Below are positions 16,568 to 22,812 of a stretch of 64,000 nt of DNA, piece after piece. The notes under the pieces were generated by a model that worked only from the letters and a program-made list of their open reading frames with translations, was not told where the DNA came from and ran no database searches. The stretch's first letter is position 1; each line of letters opens with the position of its first letter. A program made the position numbers and the translations under genes. Source of the DNA: Flavobacteriaceae bacterium YJPT1-3 (lineage in GTDB: Bacteria; Bacteroidota; Bacteroidia; Flavobacteriales; Flavobacteriaceae); the NCBI GenBank assembly GCA_029866965.1, contig CP123444.1:2087501-2151500 (forward strand). The letters run 5' to 3'.

Positions 16568-17215
16568 TTAATATTCTAGTTGGAAATAGTCCATAACCTC
16601 CTCATAATTGGATAGATCAAGACCTTTCTGCTCCAGTACTTTAAGGTGAGAATTTTCTGTACGCTTTCCTGAACTGGTCGAATTGACTTCGATTAGAACA
16701 ATTTTCAGCGTTTGAAGACTACCTGCACTCACGGAAAACGGCGCGTCATCTCGTTTGAATTCCATCCAAAATTGAACACGATTATTAAAATAAGTCATAT
16801 AAGTATTTATGTCTATGGGAATACCGAGAAAGACATACTGATTAGGAATTTGATACCATTCATCTCTGTTAGTTTTGAGATAAGCTAAAATCACACCTGT
16901 TTCTAAAAGTTCGAGCGTTGCTTCGTCAATAGACACTCTGTGATTATTCCCGCTTACGTCGGCGAGATCGTAAAGGATGCTGCGAACATTGGCATTGCCA
17001 TCCGCGCCGTCCTGCCCGTTAGCTCCGTCTTGACCATCGGCTCCATTAGTGCCATCCTGTCCATCAGCACCGTCTTGTCCTGGTGGACCAATTTCACCTT
17101 GTGGTCCTGGAGGGCCAACAGCTCCATCTTCTCCATCTTCTACTGAGCAGGATAATGCGAAGAGTACTCCCACGCTCAATAGAACAAGCTTGATTTTTAA
17201 TAGTCTACGTTTCAT
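16568..17215 (-). CDS. Lipoprotein with a collagen-like Gly-X-Y segment
   Basis: The signal peptide ends at FALSC (Cys23). About sixteen uninterrupted Gly-X-Y triplets follow (residues 28 to about 75), rich in GQD, GAD and GPP. The remaining 140 residues are a globular domain (RSILYDLADVSGNNHRVSI onward, ending YEEVMDYFQLEY) that I do not recognise. Bacterial collagen-like proteins form trimeric stalks on the cell surface, so a surface stalk bearing a C-terminal head is inferred. The gene lies between the OmpA-type lipoprotein and another lipoprotein in the operon; the Asp-rich triplets suggest a charge-stabilised helix. Confidence 0.78.
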   Translation of the reverse strand: MKRRLLKIKLVLLSVGVLFALSCSVEDGEDGAVGPPGPQGEIGPPGQDGADGQDGTNGADGQDGANGQDGADGNANVRSILYDLADVSGNNHRVSIDEATLELLETGVILAYLKTNRDEWYQIPNQYVFLGIPIDINTYMTYFNNRVQFWMEFKRDDAPFSVSAGSLQTLKIVLIEVNSTSSGKRTENSHLKVLEQKGLDLSNYEEVMDYFQLEY

Positions 17216-17250
17216 GATATTTATATTTAACTGGTTAATAAAAGTCTATT

Positions 17251-19014
17251 TTAGAAAGGGGTCACTAGAATTTCAACCCTTCTATTTTTTTGTCGATTTG
17301 ATTCTGTATCGTTTGGAACCAGGGGTTTCGTTTCGCCAAGGCCTACTTCTTTCCACTTTAAACCAGATTGACCTAACGATTTTTTAAGTGCTGTCGCAAC
17401 GCTGGCTGCACGTCGTTTGGATAATGTGAAATTGTTTTGCGCGCTCCCTACATCGTCCGTATGTCCTTCTACCGTGACCGTACCTTTAATGAAATTTTGC
17501 ATTTGAGTGGCCAACTCTTCAACCATGATAATGCCTTCGGGTTTTAACTCGTGTTTACCCGTATCAAAGAGCACAGCACTATCCAGACTTAATCGCAGCG
17601 CTCCCCCTATAGTAGCCACCGCATCGATATCAGCGCCGGGTAGCATACTTTGAGTTTCCAAATCGGTAAAGCGCACGTAATTGAAACTTTGTCCCTGACG
17701 TACAAACGGACCGATATCCACCTGAGCTGTACCCCCGCTGATTTTGCCCACTTCGATCCAATCACTGCCATTCTCTGAAATTTCAAGCCGAGTTGACTCA
17801 ATAACACCTATTTCAAAAACGAAAAGGTCAGGACCATTGACGTCGATAAGCACGTTATCCTTGAACTCGAGTATCAGCACGCCTTTTAACCCCAGATTAC
17901 TCATCTTACTATTGGTGTTTTCGTCGAAATCGGGTTCATTCAAGGCGTCGCTGGCGTTGGCCCCACCACCATTAATTCCTATATAGTGCGAGATTACCCG
18001 GTCGGCAAAGGATAGTGTCCCCAGAGGTAAAAAAACATAGGTTCCTTGATTGGAGAGATAGGTTTCCGATATTCCCTCTTGATCATGAAACCAGTTAGGG
18101 TTGAGGTCATAGAATCGCTGTTCTGCAACTTGTGCTCTTTTGATAAAGGTTGATGCATTATTCACTCTACGCTCCCTTAATCTGTTCATATGAGCCTCGA
18201 AGCTTGGAGTTGCCTTCCCGCCTTTCAGATGTTGTTCAATATTCGGCGAGAGCGGTTCCTTTTTGAACATTTTGGCTTCTGTAGTTGATTGTGGTTTGGC
18301 GAAAGCGGGCGTGGCCTTCATTAAGTGCACTTCTTCTTCAGTGACATCGAATACACGCGCCAGGGTTTCATCATCCACAGCATCTGGATTAAAGGTCATC
18401 TGACGTTCTACCATCATCTTTTCCACAAGATCCCAGAATTCCTCCTTGCGTAATTCATGTTCTATAAAACTAGGTTCCACCAGTCCATCCTCCCTTAAGA
18501 ACTCTTTTGGTATTTTTTTTATCCCTTCTCGAACTGAGATGGTAATTGGATCTTCCGTTTCTTGGGGTTTTCTGAAAATAGAATTGCGTAGTTCTTCAAT
18601 ACTAGCCTTCCCTTCACGCTCCGTTTGTTCTAGAGCAGTTAGGTATTGATCCAACTCCGCCCAATACTGCTTGCCCGCTTCTGAATCCAGTAAGCTTTCC
18701 GCCTTGAGCGATGCCTTTTGCTCACTGTATTCAACGAGTTTATCGATCTCCGCTCCACTCAGGCCATAGTGCATTTGCAAAAGTGGTTTTAGATCATTCA
18801 ATTGGAGATCAAGCTCGGTTTCCAGTTCATAGGTTTCAGTAACATTCGCTGTAGTCTGAGAGGGCTGTTTTGAGGCAGGAAAGGTAGTTGATGTACTTCC
18901 TACCGAATGCACGGTAGATTTCGCAGAAACTTCGTTGACAGATTCTGTACTATGTTCTTGCCCGCACGAGAGCACCAAAAGAGAAATTGTGCAAAAGGTA
19001 AATATTCTAATCAT
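17251..19014 (-). CDS. OmpA-family lipoprotein with peptidoglycan-binding domain
   Basis: The 587-aa protein has a lipoprotein signal (LLVLSCGQ) and a long charged helical region (residues about 65-300). A beta-rich middle domain follows (YVFLPLGTLSFADRVISHY, ESTRLEISENGSDWIEVGK) that looks like a discoidin-type or surface adhesion fold. The C-terminus is an OmpA domain (about 480-587) with VTVEGHTDDVGSAQNN, LSKRRAASVATALKK and NRQKNRRVEI, the residues that bind diaminopimelate in peptidoglycan. It probably ties the outer membrane to the cell wall and may anchor the other envelope proteins encoded beside it. Four bases separate it from the gene before. Confidence 0.85.
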   Translation of the reverse strand: MIRIFTFCTISLLVLSCGQEHSTESVNEVSAKSTVHSVGSTSTTFPASKQPSQTTANVTETYELETELDLQLNDLKPLLQMHYGLSGAEIDKLVEYSEQKASLKAESLLDSEAGKQYWAELDQYLTALEQTEREGKASIEELRNSIFRKPQETEDPITISVREGIKKIPKEFLREDGLVEPSFIEHELRKEEFWDLVEKMMVERQMTFNPDAVDDETLARVFDVTEEEVHLMKATPAFAKPQSTTEAKMFKKEPLSPNIEQHLKGGKATPSFEAHMNRLRERRVNNASTFIKRAQVAEQRFYDLNPNWFHDQEGISETYLSNQGTYVFLPLGTLSFADRVISHYIGINGGGANASDALNEPDFDENTNSKMSNLGLKGVLILEFKDNVLIDVNGPDLFVFEIGVIESTRLEISENGSDWIEVGKISGGTAQVDIGPFVRQGQSFNYVRFTDLETQSMLPGADIDAVATIGGALRLSLDSAVLFDTGKHELKPEGIIMVEELATQMQNFIKGTVTVEGHTDDVGSAQNNFTLSKRRAASVATALKKSLGQSGLKWKEVGLGETKPLVPNDTESNRQKNRRVEILVTPF

Positions 19015-19018
19015 CTCT

Positions 19019-20656
19019 CTATCGTCTATAACGTCCTGTGTGTTGATTGGTGATGGCCAGTGACTGTAAGTAATTCTGGATCCGGACCTTGTCTACGTTA
19101 TACATTTCGAATTCTTCCTCTCTGAGAGCGTCGGGTTGTCCCATTCTCATGGCAGCCTGTTTACATCCATGTATTTCATCAAAAATGGAATCAAGACGGG
19201 TCATAAATTCATTGAATTTGTTTACATAGCTCCGAGCCAGCTCCCTTCTGCTTTGCTGAACCTCTTTTCGAACTTCCGTCCATCCCAATCCAAACCCAGG
19301 AATAGAGGCCATAGCGTCGCCAAAGGCTGTACCATCAGCAGCATAGGTCTCGGCGGTCGTATAGATCGCATTCAGCCGGTGAAAAAGCTGCTCCAGATCA
19401 TTGAGTTTGGTGATCTTTTCTTGGAGACAGGCCATGCATGACTCGATATTTTTGCAATAAATAAGTTCAATGGGTTTATCCCGTGGCGGAGGCAGATTTT
19501 CTCTGTCCTTTTCAGAAAGCAGTGCAACCTTTATCTCAAGATCTCGGATCCGTCTTCTCAAACTGGCTATTTCCTGAGCGCTAATGTCAGGGCGGACCGT
19601 GTTAGAATCCTTATCCGGATCAAATCGTCCTGGCATATCTTCATAATAATTTTCCTCAAATCTTCGTCTTTCCTCCTTCATGGTCCTCCCCATCTCTCTC
19701 GCCTCGTCGGTCCCAGAGATGTCCTTTGCACCATCGGGTACGTTTACGTTTTGGTCATGTCTTTCTTGACTATCTGCATAGCCTAAATCGTAATTTTCTA
19801 TGAATCCTTCATAATCAGTCACAGGAACACCATTCTCTTCAAGTATGAAAACGTCTACTGTATAATTGGAAACCGAAGGTTCAATGTTCTCTGTTTCCAA
19901 AATAAAAACCTGTTCTTGGGCAATTATCGTTTGGCTAGACACCATGCTCATGAGCATGATTAGGATGAAGTTTGTTGATCTCATTTTTTTAAAGTAGAAG
20001 AAGGCACTCAGGGCCAGGATAGCGACCAAAAGCCCTATGACCACATAGAGCATATTGGTATGCTCACTTTTCTCCTTGCCTTTATCCTTGATTAGTGCAT
20101 TTTCTTCCCGTGAAGTTGGTGCGGCTGCCGCTTCGAACTTTTGATCTCCATAAAATGCTCTATATTCATTGATATTGTCAGTTACGCGAATCATTGGAGC
20201 ACTGGAAACCGGAAATTTTTTACCTATCATGATTGAGACTAAGTAGGGCATACCCTCCACGGCAGAAGAAATCCCGATTACAGCCTCACCTTGCGTTCTA
20301 AACAGGTGGTTTACTGCTTTTTTTCCCTTATTCGATAGAACAGAGGCGGGTTCATCTCTGGCATCTCCATAAAAGCTTACATCGAACTTAAATTGTGGAA
20401 ACTTAGTCATAATCGATACATAGACTGGTTCCATAATGTCCAGAGGCTTAATGGTGAACAGTTGGACGGAGTCCTGACCAAGGGTTCGACCTTCTGCAGC
20501 GGCCACCTTCATTCCCTTGTCGTTTCTATTCAGTTTTAAAACGACTGATTTGGGGGCTTGCAATTGCTGCCTGATGTCCTGACCGTACGTGGAGCACTGG
20601 AGGCCCCAATACAGGGCAATGAATAGGACTAAAAAGCTTGAGTTTATCGTTTTCAT
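19019..20656 (-). CDS. Large envelope protein with central membrane hairpin, unknown function
   Basis: The 545-aa protein has a signal peptide (FLVLFIALYWGLQCSTYGQ). A beta-rich exported N-terminal part runs to about residue 180, followed by a charged linker. Two closely spaced hydrophobic segments come next (MLYVVIGLLVAILALSAFFYF and TNFILIMLMSMVSSQTIIAQ), then a second exported-looking region with a coiled coil (SLRRRIRDLEIKVALLSEK) and a Cys pair (CKNIESCMAC). The second hydrophobic segment resembles a fresh signal peptide beginning at a Met, so the gene may be a fusion of two exported proteins. No family recognised. Six bases separate it from the lipoprotein gene before, and two from the OmpA gene after, counting stop to start. 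Confidence 0.7.
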   Translation of the reverse strand: MKTINSSFLVLFIALYWGLQCSTYGQDIRQQLQAPKSVVLKLNRNDKGMKVAAAEGRTLGQDSVQLFTIKPLDIMEPVYVSIMTKFPQFKFDVSFYGDARDEPASVLSNKGKKAVNHLFRTQGEAVIGISSAVEGMPYLVSIMIGKKFPVSSAPMIRVTDNINEYRAFYGDQKFEAAAAPTSREENALIKDKGKEKSEHTNMLYVVIGLLVAILALSAFFYFKKMRSTNFILIMLMSMVSSQTIIAQEQVFILETENIEPSVSNYTVDVFILEENGVPVTDYEGFIENYDLGYADSQERHDQNVNVPDGAKDISGTDEAREMGRTMKEERRRFEENYYEDMPGRFDPDKDSNTVRPDISAQEIASLRRRIRDLEIKVALLSEKDRENLPPPRDKPIELIYCKNIESCMACLQEKITKLNDLEQLFHRLNAIYTTAETYAADGTAFGDAMASIPGFGLGWTEVRKEVQQSRRELARSYVNKFNEFMTRLDSIFDEIHGCKQAAMRMGQPDALREEEFEMYNVDKVRIQNYLQSLAITNQHTGRYRR

Positions 20657-20662
20657 AACTCT

Positions 20663-21295
20663 TTATTTTCTGTGTTTTTTCAGTAGATAATTGGCCAGCA
20701 TGACCATTTTCTGGGTAAGTTCTTGATGTTGTTCAGGAGTACGATCATTATATACCGAACCACTCATCCCGTAGGAGATTAAAAAAGCTTGGTCGTAATT
20801 TTCATTATAAATAAGGACTCTTCCCACATGGGGCTGACGATAGATATAGCTATCCTGAGTATCTGCTAGGCTTATGCCCATACCGAAAAGTTCACTAGGA
20901 GCATCGTCTTCCTTAATCTTAAGCCCTGATTGAATCTCATTCTTATTCGCAGCTTTTGTACTGGGGATAGGCCCCCAAGATAATTGGGCGGGTTCGTTTA
21001 GTTTATTCTTTCCAAAGCCTTGAATTTGATATACACAAAGATTGGCGGTGTTGGTTTGAATTTGGGTAAGCTCGTCCGGACTAACCTCAAGCGCTTGAGC
21101 TAAATTGTCATCGATTATGGGACATTTATAATTCTCAAAAAGCGTAGTGTAATCGCCACTCTTGAGGCTAGAGGTAGTGTTAGGTTTTTGAGGGGCAATC
21201 TCCATTGTTGGATCTGATGTGTCCTTTGATTTGGATTCGGTATTGCATCCCAAAAGAACGGTAAATGCGAAAACAAGGATTGTGATTTTTTTCAT
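20663..21295 (-). CDS. Lipoprotein of unknown function
   Basis: The 210-aa protein has a clear lipoprotein signal (FTVLLGC). The mature part contains a Cys-containing beta-rich domain (YKCPIIDDNLAQALEV, NLCVYQIQGFGKN, GRVLIYNENYDQAFLISYG). Two Cys residues (in YKCP and NLCVY) could form a disulfide. I recognise no family. It is the fourth gene of the envelope operon, nine bases after the DUF4412-type gene and six before the next, so an envelope role with those products is inferred. Confidence 0.7.
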   Translation of the reverse strand: MKKITILVFAFTVLLGCNTESKSKDTSDPTMEIAPQKPNTTSSLKSGDYTTLFENYKCPIIDDNLAQALEVSPDELTQIQTNTANLCVYQIQGFGKNKLNEPAQLSWGPIPSTKAANKNEIQSGLKIKEDDAPSELFGMGISLADTQDSYIYRQPHVGRVLIYNENYDQAFLISYGMSGSVYNDRTPEQHQELTQKMVMLANYLLKKHRK

Positions 21296-21304
21296 GTCTT
21301 AATT

Positions 21305-22105
21305 TTAAAATGTGTTTTTATAATACGCAGTATTGATCTGCAGCGCTATGGTGCCTAGCTCCACACATCGCATCAGCACGCGTTGAGGCTTTCTTTTATT
21401 GGTGATGGTCATGTCCACCTCGAGAGCAAGCCCATCGAAATGATTCATCCATTGAAGATTGATGCCGGACTGTTGTGTTTTATCTTTTTGGAGATTGGCT
21501 AAGCCTTCAGGATGCCCGATATCACTGTCTTCAGTGACCCATACGATTCCGGAATAGTCATCCCCTTGTACGCTGTAGCCAGTACAGGTATATCCTAATA
21601 TTTCTTTTAATTTGTCTAGAGGTTCAATCTTAATCTCTCCCTGAGCTGTAAATTGGGAAATCTCGTTGGGCGAAAACCTCATGCTGGTTCTCGTTTTCTG
21701 ATTTCCAAAATCCATCAAGTTGTGTATAAGATTTTGATTGAGATCAATGATGGAGAAGACTTTTTGATCAGTATCCAACGTAATACGACTTCCTAAGATA
21801 TGATCGTCATCTCCCCAGTATATGGTTGAAAGCAGGGTGTCTTTTTTTTGGACTATTTGCATGGTGTAATAGCTTTTAAAGTGATAGGTGAATTCATCAC
21901 TGTTAGCACTATCGTTAGAATCAGTATCCTCTTTCTTAAAAATATCATCCATCATTTTATTCGTTTTTTTGGAGGCTTCATGTTCTACTTTGCGCTGAAT
22001 GGTTCGTTCTGCTGATTTTAGAGCTTTATTTCCGAGCTTCTTCAGAAACTGTCCGTGACTTGTGCTGAAGGTGAGTATGATCAATAGAGTTACGAGTCTT
22101 TTCAT
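21305..22105 (-). CDS. Exported DUF4412-type protein
   Basis: The 266-aa protein has a signal peptide ending STSHGQ, then a positively charged helix (KKLGNKALKSAERTIQRKVE). The body follows the DUF4412 pattern: YYTMQIVQKKDTLLSTIYWG, LDLNQN-type strands, ILGYTCTGYSVQGDDYSGIVWVTE, and strands near the end (LALEVDMTITNKRKPQRV). DUF4412 proteins are periplasmic or outer-membrane proteins of unknown function common in Bacteroidota. It lies third in the operon, 42 bases after the 109-aa gene. Confidence 0.75.
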   Translation of the reverse strand: MKRLVTLLIILTFSTSHGQFLKKLGNKALKSAERTIQRKVEHEASKKTNKMMDDIFKKEDTDSNDSANSDEFTYHFKSYYTMQIVQKKDTLLSTIYWGDDDHILGSRITLDTDQKVFSIIDLNQNLIHNLMDFGNQKTRTSMRFSPNEISQFTAQGEIKIEPLDKLKEILGYTCTGYSVQGDDYSGIVWVTEDSDIGHPEGLANLQKDKTQQSGINLQWMNHFDGLALEVDMTITNKRKPQRVLMRCVELGTIALQINTAYYKNTF

Positions 22106-22147
22106 GGTTTCAGTTTTTCAGATTGGGTTTTTTGGAGAGGGCTGCTT

Positions 22148-22477
22148 TTATGCTTTTCGCGAGAGCGGCCTTAAGCGAATCTTTTTGTTTGGGATCAGTG
22201 TTTTCAATTCGATCATTTGGTATTGCGCCAAAAGCTCTTGCTTGAAGGCCGTGTTCAAATCAGATTGAATGAGCATTTGTTTATAGTTTTCGAAACCGGC
22301 CATAGGATTTTCTTTAATTTGATCACCACCGAGAACATCTTTCATTACGTCAAATTGAGCGTCTATAAAATTGACCTGTGATGTCGTATCTTTTGCCTTG
22401 GTTATCGGTTTCTGCTGTGCGTGCGCCGCGGATATAAATAGCCATCCTAAAATCAGAAGGATAAGATTTAGCTTCAT
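22148..22477 (-). CDS. Small exported protein of unknown function
   Basis: The 109-aa protein has a classic signal peptide (LILGWLFISAAHAQQ) and a short mature part that looks helical (FDVMKDVLGGDQIKENPMAGF, LLAQYQMIELKTLIPNKK). No family recognised. Its ATG (22475-22477 on the - strand) shares one base with the stop of the 51-aa gene before, so the two are translationally coupled. A near copy of the palindrome motif (GCTTTTCGCGAGAGC) is present at its 3' end. Confidence 0.7.
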   Translation of the reverse strand: MKLNLILLILGWLFISAAHAQQKPITKAKDTTSQVNFIDAQFDVMKDVLGGDQIKENPMAGFENYKQMLIQSDLNTAFKQELLAQYQMIELKTLIPNKKIRLRPLSRKA

Positions 22478-22632
22478 TACTTTTTAAATTTTGTCTTTTT
22501 TAATAATCGTTTTTGGTCCATTATATTCAATTCGTACTGGCCGTCGTCAAGTTGAGTGACATTGAGAAATATTTCATCTGATGGCATCTTGGGGAGTATG
22601 CCCGACAGTTTTTTTCGAGTTTTTTTCTTCAT
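22477..22632 (-). CDS. 51-aa basic protein, first gene of the envelope operon
   Basis: The frame from ATG 22632 to TAA 22477-22479 encodes 51 residues, beginning MKKKTRKKLSGILPKMPSDE and ending RLLKKTKFKK. The TAA overlaps the ATG of the next gene by one base, and a -7 promoter element lies about 40 bases upstream. These are good signs of a real small gene. The product is strongly basic with an acidic middle (NVTQLDDGQYELNIMD). It has no signal peptide, so it is probably cytoplasmic, or a leader peptide for the operon. No family recognised. Confidence 0.68.
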   Translation of the reverse strand: MKKKTRKKLSGILPKMPSDEIFLNVTQLDDGQYELNIMDQKRLLKKTKFKK

Positions 22633-22673
22633 TATCAATAGACAGCGCTGTAGAAGATTCTTTAGGTTGAAGT

Positions 22674-22681
22674 CAAAGCTA
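22674..22681 (-). promoter_or_regulatory. Candidate -7 promoter element (TAnnTTTG) for the envelope operon
   Basis: Read on the - strand this is TAGCTTTG, a full match to the Bacteroidota TAnnTTTG element. It would start transcription near 22667, about 35 bases before the 51-aa gene. No good TTTG -33 box is present at the usual spacing, which is common for promoters that need an activator. Confidence 0.55.
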
Positions 22682-22710
22682 TTGCAGTATCATAGCACTG
22701 CCTAGCACAC

Positions 22711-22741
22711 ATGTAACAAGTGCTTTGTTATATGTAACAAG
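22711..22741. promoter_or_regulatory. Direct-repeat operator, two ATGTAACAAG sites 21 bp apart
   Basis: ATGTAACAAG occurs at 22711-22720 and again at 22732-22741, exactly 21 bp apart (two helical turns). CTTTGTTA between them also makes an inverted partner to the first site. The pair lies about 44 to 74 bases upstream of the predicted start of the envelope operon and directly beyond the 3' end of the AraC-type regulator gene. That is the usual placement and spacing for an AraC-family activator dimer. Confidence 0.55.
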
Positions 22742-22812
22742 CCGACTAATAGACAGTAATACAGGCGGTTAAGAGAAGAAAGAAAGTAGAAGATGATTGC
22801 GCAATGAAAGAA

